This document shows positions 50,790 through 63,940 of a DNA stretch of 64,000 nucleotides, piece after piece (positions within the stretch are counted from its first letter, which is position 1; each line of letters starts with the position of its first letter). The stretch is from assembly GCF_902635505.1 (NCBI RefSeq), contig NC_045426.1:362501138-362565137 (forward strand), given 5' to 3'. Both the position numbers and the translations under genes were made by a program. Source of the stretch: Sarcophilus harrisii. Taxonomy: Eukaryota; Chordata; Mammalia; Dasyuromorphia; Dasyuridae. The notes below the pieces were generated by a model that worked only from the letters and a program-made list of their open reading frames with translations, was not told the DNA's origin and made no database searches.

Positions 50790-51015
50790 TGTACAGTAGA
50801 TAGAGCATTACATCTGGAGTAAGGAAGACCAGTTCAAATTTGGCATCAGACTCTGTGTTTCCCTAACCAAGACATTTATAACCTATTTTTGTTTCAGTTT
50901 TCTCATCTGTAAAATCAGAATAATCATAGTATCTACCTCCTGCAGTTATTGTGAGGGGGTGAATGAAGTATATTTATAACGTGATACTATATAAATGATA
51001 ACTATTGTTACTACC
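50790..51015 (+). repeat. tRNA-headed SINE/MIR-type fragment
   Basis: ACAGTAGATAGAGCATTACATCTGGAGTAAGGAAGACC, GTTTTCTCATCTGTAAAATCAGAATAATC and TGTGAGGGGGTGAATGAAG follow SINE then MIR order. Confidence 0.8.
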
Positions 51016-51165
51016 GTCATCATATTATTTATTCTGATTTTAAACATAAACCTGAAAGAATATTTCCAAGCACACAGTAGTAAAAAGGAAGATTCTTTAT
51101 GAAACTAGAAATCTCCATTTAATACTGTTCATCTTTTAAACATACATGATAAAATCTATATATTA

Positions 51166-51620
51166 TGGAATATTATTGTTCTGTAAGAAATGACCAGCAA
51201 GGATGATTTCAGAAAGGCCTGGAGAGACTTACATGAACTGATGCTGAGTGAAATGAGTAGAACCAGATCATTGTACACGGCAACAAGAAGACTATACACG
51301 ATGATCAATTCTGATGGACGGGGCTCTCTTCAACAATGAGATGACTCAGACCAATTCCAATGATATTGTGATGAAGAGAGCCATCTACATCCAGGGAGAG
51401 AGAGGACTGTGGGAACTAAGTATAGATCACAACACAGCATTTTCACTCTTTCTTGTTGTTTGCTTGTATTTTTGTTTTCCTTCTTGAGGTTTTTTTTTCT
51501 TTCTATATCTGATTTTTCTTGGGCAACAAGATCACTGTATAAATATGTATACATATATTGGATTTATTATAAAAAACAAAGTGTGATATGAAAATAAAAC
51601 TGCCAATTTGAAAAAAAAAT
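51166..51620 (+). mobile_element. L1 3' end, 5'-truncated
   Basis: It runs from the end of ORF2 (GGAATATTATTGTTCTGTAAGAAATGACC) through GATGAAGAGAGCCATCTACATCCAGGG to an A-tail at 51611-51619. Flanks TCTATATATTA (51155-51165) and TCTATAAATTA (51621-51631) make an 11-bp target duplication with one mismatch. Confidence 0.92.
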
Positions 51621-51719
51621 TCTATAAATTATTTTCAAAACTGTCCTTGTCTGTGCTTCCTTTTGCAATTATTTCTGTTCTCTTTCATGTATTTTAAATA
51701 ATATTACAATGGCATCTCT

Positions 51720-53198
51720 CCTTTTTTAACATTTTATTTTATTTTTTAATATCTTTTTTATTTACAAGTTATATGCATGAGTAATTTTACAGCATTAACA
51801 ATTGCCAAACCTCTTGTTCCAATTTTTCCCCTCTTTCCCCCCATTCCCTCCTCTAGATGGCAGGATGACCAACACATGTTATTTTTTTTTCTTTTTTTTA
51901 TTTAATAGCCTTTTGTTTACAGGTTATATGCATGGGTAACTTTATAGCATTAACAATTGCCAAACCTCTTGTTCCAATTTTTCACCTCTTACCCCCCCCC
52001 CCCCTCCCCTAGATGGCAGGATGACCAGTAGATGTTAAATATATTAAAATATAAATTAGATACACAATAAGTATACATGACCAAAACGTTATTTTGCTGT
52101 ACAAAAAGAATCAGACTCTGAAATATTGTACAATTAGCTTGTGAAGGAAATCAAAAATGCAGGTGGGCATAAATATAGGGATTGGGAGTTCAATGTAATG
52201 GTTTTTAGTCATCTCCCAAAGTTCTTTCTCTGGGCGTAACTGGTTCAGTTCATCACTGCTCCATTGGAAATGATTTGGTTGATCTCGTTGCTAAGGATAG
52301 CCAGGTCCATCAGAACTGGTCGTCATATAGTATTGTTGTTGAAGTATATAATGATCTCCTGGTCCTGCTCGTTTCACTCAGCATCAGTTCGTATAAGTCT
52401 CTCCAGGACTCTCTGAAATCATCCTGTTGGTCATTTCTTACAGAACAGTAATATTCCATAGTATTCATATACCACAATTTATTCAGCCATTCTCCAACCG
52501 ATGGACATCCATTCAGTTTCCAGTCTCTAGCCACTACAAAAAGGGCTGCCACAAACATTCGTGCACATACAGGTCCCTTTCCCTTCTTTATAATCTCTTT
52601 GGGATATAAGCCCAGTAGTAACACTGCTGGATCAAAGGGTATGCACAGTTTGATAACTTTTTGAGCATAATTCCAAACTACTCTCCAAAATGCCAACACA
52701 TGTTAAATATATTAAAGTATAAATTAAATACAAAATAAGTATACATGACCAAACCGTTATTTTGCTGTACAAAAAGAATCAGACTCTGAAATATTATACA
52801 ATTAGCCTGTGAAGGAAATCAAAAATACAGGTGGGCATAAATATAGGGATTGGGAATTCAATGTAATGGTTCTTAGTCATCTCCCAGAGTTCTTTTGCTG
52901 GGTGTAGCTGGTTCTGTTCATCACTGATCAATTGGAACTGAATCGGGTCTTCTCATTGCTGAAGATATCCACTTCCATCACAATTGATCATCATATAGTA
53001 TTATTATTGAAGTATATAATGATCCCCTGGTCCTGCTCATTTCACTCAGTATCAGTTCATGTAAGTCTCTCCAGGCTTTTCTGAAATCATCCTGTTGGTC
53101 ATTTCTTACTGAACAATAATATTCCATAACATTCATATACCACAATTTATTCAGCCATTCTCCAACTGATGGGGATCCACTCAGTTTCCAGTTTCTGG
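51720..53198 (-). mobile_element. L1 3' end, antisense, host of a nested L1
   Basis: This older L1 occupies 51720-51880 and 52693-53198. It is flanked by identical 12-bp AATGGCATCTCT at 51708-51719 and 53199-53210. Its ORF2 carboxyl end is readable on the minus strand at about 52978-53197 (words such as GEWLNKLWYMNVMEYYCSV). Truncated at the 5' end, as usual for L1. Confidence 0.95.
51881..52692 (-). mobile_element. Younger L1 3' end, antisense, nested in the preceding L1
   Basis: 812 bases flanked by CCAACACATGTT at 51869-51880 and 52693-52704. The minus-strand frame at 52310-52690 encodes the C-terminal end of ORF2, with IPFDPAVLLLGLYPKEI and ARMFVAALFVVARDWK, aligned with the IPFDPAIPLLGIYPNE region of human L1 ORF2p. 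The 130-codon frame is uninterrupted to the 5' truncation, indicating a fairly young insertion. Confidence 0.96.
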
Positions 53199-53554
53199 AA
53201 TGGCATCTCTTCTTTTTCCTTCCATTATTATTGCTAACTAACTTCCTGTCTCTCATCTCCCTATCCCAATCAAAAATAGAAAGAAAAACATAGGAACCAT
53301 TTTTCTCTGAAGTTGTCTCTTTTGCCATTTCTTAAGTCACAATAATATTCCTGTAATAAGTTTGGGAACCAAAATGATGCCATCCACAGGAATTATGATT
53401 TGTCTGTTTCTGGGAGATAAGAGAGCATGATGTATGTGTGGAAATCTAACACGAGGATTACCTTTTGCTCTGGCTAAGTATCCAAAATTGATTGCAACTT
53501 TAAAACTACCTGACTGGACAGTCTCTTTCTTCCCAGTATTTGCACCGAAGGATC

Positions 53555-53982
53555 TGGGAAGAATGTTTTATTATTTATTTTGTATTAATATTGTTTGAAC
53601 CTAGCTTTGTCGCTAGAAATTGTGCAACCCAAAGCTTACAGCAGAGGTCAGACTTAGCAAGTTCAAAAGCTCCCAGAAGGTGGATTGCTGCAAAAAATGT
53701 TTAAATCTCATTCAGATCTCGTTGCAGGTCTAACTAAAGTCTGTGTTTTGGATTTCTCAAATTTGATTTTTTTATATTTATTTGTTAGTAATAAACATCC
53801 CAAACTGCTCTTCTCTGGAATTTACCTAATACTAATATCCCCATGTCCTTGTCTGAATTCTATATAATGTAACATCACAAAAACTGGGAAGGGAGTTGTT
53901 CATTTGTCCAACTCTCTCCTTTCTCAAATGAATGAATAAAATTCTTTGTAAAACTATTTCCAATTTTGTGATTTGTTCTCAT
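53555..53982 (+). mobile_element. LTR, copy A of a diverged pair (fossil)
   Basis: A TATA-like TATATAA at about 53861, AATAAA at 53935-53940 and an end near TTGTTCTCATG. It shares CATCCCAAACTGCTCTTCTCTGGAA, GAATTCTATATAATGTAAC and AACTATTTCCAATTTTGTG with the LTR at 59355. Old, judging by the many differences. Confidence 0.65.
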
Positions 53983-54371
53983 GACTAACAAATATGGTGT
54001 AACCAATGAGATTCTCTGTTGGTTCCCATAAGTAAACCTAAAGGCTCTTCAGGACTTTGAAAGCTCTATGATTTTAGGACTGAGATGGCCAAGACTTGAC
54101 CAAGACAGAATCAATTTGAATGTGGTAAGAGACCTCTAAATCCCCTAAGGTTCAAGTCAGACACCATCAAGAGTTAGGACTGAAGACTACAGTTATCCAG
54201 AAAATTAAAGGCTGTATTTGGCTTTAACCAAAATAAAAACTTGGCTGAGTAAGAATTACTCCATGCTACTCTAATCCACAATCCATAATCAATCCACAAT
54301 TGATCAAATAACAGGCTTGATAAGCCTCAACAATAGGCTAAAATCTGGTTAAAATTAAATTAGTCCTTTCA

Positions 54372-54540
54372 CAGAACTCACTCTCTTCTCTGTCTCTCTT
54401 TCTCTCTCTCTGTCTCTCTGTCCATCTCTCTCTCCTCTCTGCTCTCCGTCTCTCTCTCTTTCTCTGTGTCTCTATGTATGTCTGTGTCTGTCTGCTTGAC
54501 TGTCTGTCTGTCTCTCTTGCTCTCTCTCTCTGTTTTCCTA
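54372..54540. repeat. (TC)n-rich microsatellite
   Basis: Degenerate CTCT/TGTC tract. The antisense Arg-Glu-rich frame over it is low complexity. Confidence 0.93.
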
Positions 54541-55219
54541 TATTTCTTCTCAACCCTTCCCTGATATCTGATCTGTGACCCATATTTATCCCAATATACT
54601 GGTGATCATGATGCTATGATTCAGGTATCAAAAACAAAGTCTGGCAATTAAACATTGTGACTTCCTGAAAGGGAGTAGAATTACTTAAGATAGCTCTCCT
54701 AGTAAGCTTATTGAGGTGCTCTGTTGTTATCCTCATAATGCATATAAGGTCATATTGATTTTGGTGAATTTTGCAGAGGAATGCTGGGTCACTCATAAAG
54801 ACTGCTGTAAAAAAGTACAAAAAGGGAACTTAGAAGGGTGAAGAAGATGAAGTCTCAGATTTAAAATAGTTTTCCCAGCTATCTATGATATTAAGCAGGG
54901 ACTTACTTCCACTGACTCTTTGATTAGACTTTCAGTGGGAGATAAGGGGGGAAAACTACAAGATGCCTTTTTTTTTTGCTGCCTTAACAACCTTAGACAA
55001 GTTGAAGATTGCAAAGAAAAAAGCAGAAGAAAAAAGAAAGGAAATCCTTTTCCTGATTTGTGGAAATTTATGGCATTAGACACTAGAGATTAAAATTGTA
55101 ATTGAAATATATCTTTACTGTAAATTTCTGCATTGTAGTTTGAAAGTTTTTGTAACTACTAAAATATTTTGGTGGATTTAGGGGAGATTTGTGACTAAGA
55201 TTATATGAAAATTATCCTT

Positions 55220-55670
55220 TGATTCAGCAGAGTCCCTACTGGGTTTGTATCCCAAAAAGATTATAAAGAAAGATTATAAAAGAGGAAAAAATGTGTGCAA
55301 AAATATATGTAGTAGCCATTTTAGTAATAGCAAGGAACTGGAAATTGAATGGATGCCCTCAGTTGGGGAATGGCTGAATAAGTTGTGTGTATATGAATGT
55401 AATGGAATAATATTGTTCTATAAGAAATGATGAGCAGACTGATTGCAGAAAAGCCTAGAAAGATTTAATTTTTCTCGTGCAATATAACAAATATGGAAAT
55501 ATGTTTAGAAGAAATTGCACATGTTTAACCTATATCAGATTGTTTGCTATCTTGGGAAGGAGAGAGGTAAAGAGGGAAAAAAATTTGGAACCTGAGGTTT
55601 TGCAAAGGTGAATGTTGAAAATTATCTTCACATGTATTTGGACCAATAAAATACTATTTTAAAAAATTTG
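55220..55670 (+). mobile_element. L1 3' end with internal deletion
   Basis: It begins at the ORF2 region encoding FDSAESLLGLYPKKIIKK, continues with GGAAATTGAATGGATGCCC and jumps at about 55468 to the 3' UTR (CTCGTGCAATATAAC). It ends ACCAATAAAATACTATTTTAAAA. The jump removes several hundred bases compared with other copies. Confidence 0.88.
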
Positions 55671-56331
55671 TTTAAAGATTACATGCAATTAGTACAGATC
55701 TCTACTACTTTCTCCCCTACCTTCAAGGCATAGATGTATTGTTTTAATAGAAGTTTATTATTATTATTAGAAATAATTACTTTTGGGTTTTTAATGTTAT
55801 TAGTACAGAATATCAAATTGAATGATTGAAGTGATTTTCTCTAGAAGAGGATTTGGAAATTCATTTAATTGAATTATGTTTCACTGATATTACTTGGCAG
55901 GCAAAAATTTTTTTGTTATGTTTTAAAAACCCATAATGTTGTTGATGTTATTAGGCTTTTAACTTTTTTGTATTGTGAATTTTGGGAAATCATTGTATAT
56001 GAAAGGTTGTTAATTTGAAAAATGATACCCAAAGGGTAATACAAATATTACATTAATAAACATTAGAAATCAACTGGATGCTATTAGTTTATGAGTTGAG
56101 CTGTTAAAGAATGTGGTCACAATTTTGAAAACTTAAGTATTTAATTGGATATATTTTGCTTTAAAATGGATAAAATTTTGTGATCATTTTATTTGGGTAG
56201 GATCATAAGGGCCTGTGAGAGAAAATGCTGAGAGCATGTTGTGAAGTCTTTAAGTAATGAAGTGGTTTGAAAAACTGGAACCACTCTCAAAGTGGAGAGG
56301 ACTTAGATATTTGCTTATAGTAAATAAGTTT

Positions 56332-56477
56332 GGGGTAACTAGATGGGGCAGTGGATAGAGTATTGGCTCTGGAGACATGAGGATCTAAGTTAAAATACAG
56401 CTTCAAACACTTACTAGCTGTGTGATCCTAGGCAAGTCACTTAACCCTAACTGCCTACAAAATTAAAAAAAAAATTT
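56332..56477 (+). mobile_element. tRNA-headed SINE (Mar1-like)
   Basis: GGGGTAACTAGATGGGGCAGTGGATAGAGTATTGG, CTAGCTGTGTGATCCTAGGCAAGTCACTTAACCC and an A-rich tail at 56461-56474. Confidence 0.93.
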
Positions 56478-56859
56478 TGAGTTTTTATCTAGCAGATTGT
56501 TTGGTCGTTATTTATGAGAACTATACTTGGAATAGTGCTTTGGAATTGTATCTTTGAGTCAACTTAAAATAAACAGACCTTGGTTTTAAAGATATTTTTC
56601 CTTTGGGGTCAATAGGCACTACAGATATCTTTTAATCTGGAGGCTTACAGTAGTCAGCATTTTTTCTGGTTTGAGGTTATTTTTTTGAATGAATTATTAT
56701 GTATTTACTATATGTGTAAAGCTCCAGAATGTAAATATTCTTAATTTCTTTATGATTGATTTCTGTTTCAGGATGTATTTACATTAGAAATATAATAATT
56801 TATAGATAATATAAAACTTTTAAAATATTTATATGTTCTAATAAAGAAATTATTTAAAT

Positions 56860-57215
56860 AGCAATTTTTTCCATTCTGGCCAGAAACACTGAGAATCATC
56901 ACCTCCCAGTTTAACTTTTTTTTTTTTTGAGTACGCAAACTAGACCATCTTTTGCCTCATTTCTTACTCAGCCTTAAATCACTGAAAAGGTGTTGTCTGA
57001 GACAAATTCAGATCTTAACTTAAAAAGGGCAAGTTCTCCCATTGTATCCAGGGTCATCTCTAATCATCCTGATTGTCTTGCCTCTGAACTCAGATGAAGC
57101 TTGAAGAGGGAGTGAAATTGATGACTTTGCACAGCACTGATTCACTTAAATACAATTTATTTGCAAGTCAAGACATCCTGATTGGTTCTCTTTGAGAATG
57201 AAGGACAAACAACAT
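56860..57215 (-). mobile_element. Retroposon of the unassigned GGAA-tailed family, antisense
   Basis: CATTCTGGCCAGAAACACTGAGAATC, TTTTGCCTCATTTCTTACTCAGCC, CCAGGGTCATCTCTAATCATCCTG and GAGAATGAAGGACAAACAAC are the reverse of the 26205 copy. This copy lacks the GGAA-tail end. Confidence 0.68.
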
Positions 57216-57829
57216 CACCCTTGTATTATTTTCTTTCTGAATAGGAAATTCTTCCATCTGGTTAATTCTGAGCCTGGCTATATTAAACCCTGTGAATAAT
57301 GTGACACTTTAGTACATACATGGCTATTCCAAAATAAATGTTATTTAGAAACAGAGTTAAGGAAGCTTTATCCTATTGTGCTTATGTAAGGTAAGTCTAT
57401 ACCCTTGAAAGGACAGTCTTGATATTGTCATAATTATATCCTTTCCTTTCCTTTCATAGCAAATTTTTATAATCAGGGAAGGTGCATTGTAGAAATTTTG
57501 TTGTTGTTGTTTTGCAACATTAAAACATCTCTGAGTCATTGTGATAGATTGCCAGTATGAAAGATCTTATGGTTTTTTAATCTGAATTTGTGGTCAACTC
57601 CCAGGTCTAAGCAACTAGGTAAAGACTTTTTACACTTGTCTTTCCCTTTTTTAGTTAGATATTCATGCATAAGATTGGATATCTAAAGCATCTCATTCTT
57701 TCAGGATGTTATGAATTTAACATATTCTCAAAAGTAGAAAGAATAAAATATAAACATTTTAAATTTTAATTGAATACTAAACTTCATTTTGAGAAATCAA
57801 TAAGATTTCTGTTTTTTCTGTAAACTAGT

Positions 57830-57905
57830 ACTATACACACATATGTGTATGTATATTTGCTTTTGTATATGTATGTATGTGTACACATATATATGTACAT
57901 ATTTG
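57830..57905. repeat. TA/TG-rich simple repeat
   Basis: Mixed ATGTGTATGTATAT tract; a similar tract lies at 41835-41892. Confidence 0.85.
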
Positions 57906-57909
57906 GCTT

Positions 57910-59110
57910 CCAAATGTTTCTAATGGCATATACATAATAGGCTTTGAGTATGTTTTAATAAGTTTTCAAATTGGATTAAGGATTTTATATTTAAAATTGT
58001 GTTAATAATTGCATAAAGAAAATTTTAAATCATGAGTTTTTCCTGTTTTGAAGTCTCTCATAATATTAAGAAACAGAAGGGCTCATTTTATAAGTCTCGT
58101 CCTCATGAATCCTTTTTAAGATTCTTCCTTCAACCTGTAGGTGGTATTGTCCATATCAAATAAAGAGTTTAAACAAAGATGGAATAAGTGGTATGTAAAA
58201 ACTGAAATTCTCTGAACTTACAGGTGAATGATAGGTTTCTAATCTGATGTTCTTCTTATAGTTATGTTTTTTTTTAACAGATTAGTTCGATAAAGTTTTA
58301 GGTTTTAGCAGAATTTCTTAAGGAACTCTTTGAGTGATTTGAAACCAGAGAAGTAGATCTACTAGAAAGAATTCTATCCAGAGATTCCCTGATAATGAGG
58401 CCTATTCCACAATTTCCAAGGGAAGAGATTTCCAGGAACCAGGTGATTACCTGTGACAGCTGGGACTCAAGAAGAAATATGCTGATTAAATGGACATTAA
58501 GAGTAGATTACCAGGGAAAATTTTTATTAAATATTGATGACAATTATCATATTACTTTGGTTTTAATGTTTCTTAGTATTTGTTTGCCTACAAGAAGGAT
58601 ATGCCCAAATTCCTTTTTTTATTTTTCTGGGATCAGGGCCATTCTCTTGTGACTTATTGCTTAACTGAAAGTCTGACAAAAACCTGATTTATAGAGTAAT
58701 GTTAATTGATATTTCTCAGGTAAATCCCAAAAGGAAGTTTCAGCTTCCTAAAGTGATTCTGTTATTCCCCTAGTTGAGTAAAAAAGGATTTCCCTGACAT
58801 GGGAGTTTTCTTGGTTACCTTAGGACAAAAAAAATCTCCCTTCTCAATTAATCCATTGAGAATCCTCTAAATGTAATTTAATCTGTAATTTATTTATCTA
58901 TAGAGTCTGTTTTAATTTATCTATAGAATTTACTTAACAGAATATGTCTCTTTAAGGGACAAATGAGATTATGATTATCTTTAAGTTTATTCAGTTTTTA
59001 TGAACACTTGTGGTTGTGTGCATTTTTCTCAACTTTTGCTTTCCATGCCTGAGAAATCTCCCTGTATTGTGTGTTTGTCACCATTCTAACTCTTACCTTT
59101 CCTTAAAAGA
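57910..59110. other. No gene or assignable repeat seen
   Basis: It could include internal sequence of a provirus bounded by the two LTRs at 53555 and 59355, but I recognise no gag, pol or env words. Confidence 0.4.
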
Positions 59111-59205
59111 ATTCTGTCAAAATTTTATAAAAATGAATGTTGAAGACTATCTTTACATGTAATTGGGGGAGAGGGACTGCTATTAAGTGAAATTTTTAAA
59201 AAAGC
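59110..59205 (+). mobile_element. L1 3'-UTR scrap
   Basis: AAAATGAATGTTGAAGACTATCTTTACATGTAATTGGG is the terminal block of the older marsupial L1 type. Confidence 0.7.
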
Positions 59206-59354
59206 ATTTTTGTCAAGCTATATACAAGATAAATAAGTACTGAGGAGGATATATCTATTGAGTTGAATTATTTTAATGAAATTCTTTGAGATCTTAACCC
59301 ACCTTTTTGCTTATGGAGATCCTGGGCTTTAAAAAAACTCCAAAAGAAGGGAAG

Positions 59355-59773
59355 TGTGAGAAAAATAATTTATTGTTTATCTTTTGCTAATATTACTTGA
59401 ACTTAGATTTATGTAACTAGAAATTTTATCTAAGACAAAGTTACAATAAAGCTCAGGTTGACAAACTTCAAGCTCTGAGGAAGGCCGCAGGGAATGCTTA
59501 GATCTCACCTACATCTTATTTTGGGTTCCCAGAATTTGGGTGTTTATGTTTATCTGTTGATTTACATCTCAAACTGCCCTTCTCTAGAAACTTCCTACTG
59601 CCTACATGCAGCTAATCAGACAAACATCCCTTAGCTCTTTTCTGAACTCTATATAATTTAACCCCACAAAGATTCATAAGGGAGCTATAGCTTTTTTATG
59701 GCTATCTCCTTTGCCAAATGACCTAATAAAATCCTTTAAAAAACTATTTCAAGTTGTGCGGCTTGTTCTCACA
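59355..59773 (+). mobile_element. LTR, copy B, with purine tract upstream (fossil)
   Basis: The ends are perfect 8-bp inverted repeats, TGTGAGAA and TTCTCACA. A TATA-like TATATAA is at about 59650 and AATAAA at 59725-59730. The 13-base purine run AAAAGAAGGGAAG ends directly at the LTR start, as a polypurine tract would, so this may be a 3' LTR whose partner is the LTR at 53555. LTR differences imply an old insertion. No open retroviral gene remains visible. Confidence 0.7.
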
Positions 59774-60312
59774 GCTAACAAAAGTAAAGGAATCCTTCAC
59801 TCACAGCAAATAAAAACTCTCAGTAATGAGAGGGTGGGAGGGGCAGTGAGCGACCTAAGGGCCAATCTTCAATCCAGCTGCATGGTCCCAAGAAACAGGT
59901 TTGTGCTTTTGATCTTTTCCATGTGTCCCTTTTCAGTTTTAGGTATAGTGGTAGAGTATTGGGAGCCTGAGCCCACGGGAACTTGGAGCCCAGAATTCCA
60001 GGTCAGATGTTGAAGTTAGTTCAGCAGGGTAGCCATGAAGAATAGTAATTTGGAATGTCAGTCCAGTAGACTTTTGGGCTTGAACTTTGTGAGACTAATG
60101 CTATGTAGTAACTGAGCTAAACTTTGAGCTTCGTTCTCTTTCAGTCTACAAAGGCCAAGTTGATGTGTAGAGGGGTTGATTATACCCAACATGTTAGGGA
60201 AATGTATGTTTGTGTATGTTATTTGGGTAAATATTCCTTTGTAAAAGTCAGTCTAATGTCACATAATTAAATGGAACTAGGGTCCCGGTCAGTGGGCTCT
60301 TCAAAAGAGGGA

Positions 60313-60542
60313 AAGAGGCAGCTAGGTGGCTTAGTGTAGAGAGTGCTGGGCTGAAGCCAGGAAGGCTCATCTAATTGAGTTAATCCAGCCTCACACACTG
60401 ACTAGCTGTGTGACCCTGCACAAGGCACTTAACCCTGTTTGTCTTAGTTCTCTTTCTGTAAAATGAACTAGAGACAGAAATGGCAAAGGACACTAATGCC
60501 TTTGCTAAGAAAACCCTAAATGGGGTCAGGAAGAGTCATACC
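60313..60542 (+). mobile_element. tRNA-headed SINE, long form
   Basis: GAGGCAGCTAGGTGGCTTAGTG head, CTAGCTGTGTGACCCTGCACAAGGCACTTAACCC, CTGTAAAATGAACTAGAGACAGAAATGGCAAAGG and AACCCTAAATGGGGTCAGGAAGAGTCATACC. Confidence 0.93.
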
Positions 60543-60544
60543 AA

Positions 60545-62165
<1,621 letters not shown>

Positions 62166-62169
62166 CCAT

Positions 62170-62910
62170 TCTCCCAGACTATCAACCTAGGAGTTATCTT
62201 GGATTTATGATTATATTTCACTTGTTATCCAAGCTGTTGCCAAGATCAATTGATTTTACCTTTGCAGGATTTGATAAAGCTGCCTTCTTCTCTTTTTGGC
62301 ACTGCCATCACTCTAATGGAGGCCCTTATCATCTCATACCTGGATTATTATAATAGCCTGCTAATGATTGATTCTGTCTTCCTCAGGTCTTTCCTCACTC
62401 CAATCCTGTCTCCATTTAGCCACTAAAGTTATTTTTCTAAAGTGCTGGTCCAATTAATAATTCTCCCACTCTACTTCCCTCGCTCCCAACTAAATTTATT
62501 ATAGTGGCTTCCTGTTGCCTCCAAGACCAAATACAAAATATTCTGTTGGTAATCAAAGATTTTTATAATATAACTCTCTCTAATCTTTCTGTTTTTCTTA
62601 CACCTTCCTTTCCCCCACATATTCTTCGGTCCTATGATACCAACCTCCTGGTTGTTTCACAAACAAGACACTCCATCTCTCAGTTGTGGGCATTTTTCTT
62701 TGGCTATATCTCATGCCTGGAATGTTCTTGCTCTTCCATTACAACTGCTCATATTTTTGGCTCCTTTTAAGTCTCAACTAAAATCCCACTTTATACAGGA
62801 ATCCTTTTCTAATTCCTCTTAATCTTATCCTCTTTTGCCTTTCTTTTATTCTCATCATTTAGCATGGTGCCTGTGAAGAGTAGGCACTTAATAAATGTTT
62901 ATTGCTTTGA
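62170..62910 (+). mobile_element. L2 LINE 3' end, long
   Basis: CTATCAACCTAGGAGTTATCTTGGATT, ATCTCATACCTGGATTATTATAATAGCCTGC, CATGCCTGGAATGTTCTTGCTC and GAAGAGTAGGCACTTAATAAATGTTTATTG follow the L2 3' region to its normal terminus. Confidence 0.85.
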
Positions 62911-63796
62911 GTGAGTAGGTAGGTGGTCTGCCTCCATTTAGTCCATTTTGATCTAAAGTGACTTTGTTATTGATTTTGATGAATCTTCAATCCTCAAATA
63001 AAATCCTGTTTTCTAATCTCCAATCCTTTGTGGCAAGGGCAATTGTAGAGGGCTGAAATTCTTGAGTCAATGCACTGAGGTCAGTTCGAGCACTTAAGGT
63101 TAATAACCAATTGGACAATACTCTAAGGGTTTGGGGAATGGCCCTTCCCACTATCCTGTGCTGGCTCAATAATTGGTGTATACAGAGAATTGTAGGAGGG
63201 ACTAGGGGGTGGAGTAAGACAAGTCAGCATCACTTTGATGGTAGACGAGGGAGAAGGAAGGTTGCGGAGATTCTGCTTCCATCCTGTTCAATCCTACCTT
63301 CAAAGACCAAGAATAAAGACTAAGGACTTTTGCTTATCCTGACTCCAGTTAATTCTAAGGTATCCAGGGTGCTAATGTGGTCTTCACATTTGGCGCCTGA
63401 GCATGAGGCCAAGGACCCTACTTTCACTGAAGAAGTCTCCGGTGACCAGCAAATTGGGTGAGTATTTTAATAGACAAATAGGGAACTTACTTTGTTAAGG
63501 GCTAAACTAGTAACCTTTTCTACCTGCAATGGGGCAGATATTGGGAAAAGATTCTCTCCCAATCCCAGCCCCACCCCCACCCCAAAGGAGATCTGCAGGA
63601 AGCATACTCAGACTGATAAAGAGACAGGACTTATTTATGACTTGGGAGCAGATTGATGGATTCCTGGATACATTAGAACATATGTCCCCTTGGGGTTTAG
63701 AGGAAGAAGAGATAAAGCTAAATAATTGGAAACTTGTAGGATATCAAACTATGTGGATATTATAATGATAATGGTTCCAATTCAATTTCCAAAGAA

Positions 63797-63852
63797 ACAT
63801 TATATATACATATATATGATATATATATATCATATATATGTATATATAATGT
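63797..63852. repeat. 56-bp perfect AT-rich palindrome
   Basis: The 56 bases from ACATTATATATACATATATATG are identical to their own reverse complement, with no spacer. It lies within the retroviral fossil. Confidence 0.95.
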
Positions 63853-63873
63853 ATATATATTTATATATATATA

Positions 63874-63940
63874 TTTTTTAAGGCCAATTGTATTATGTTG
63901 TATATATAAATACAACATAATACAATTGGTCTTTAAAAAA
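63874..63940. repeat. Inverted repeat, ~29-bp arms, 8-base loop
   Basis: The left arm (63874-63902) ends CCAATTGTATTATGTTGTA; the right arm (63911-63940) begins TACAACATAATACAATTGG. Pairing is complete over 19 bp next to the loop and continues with a small mismatch and one indel to a TTTTTT/AAAAAA base. Confidence 0.95.

Noticed and set aside
52310-52699. 129-codon minus frame as a host gene
   Set aside because: It is the C-terminal end of L1 ORF2, bounded by a target duplication.
54338-54583. Arg/Glu/Asp-rich minus frame
   Set aside because: Antisense of a TC-rich microsatellite.
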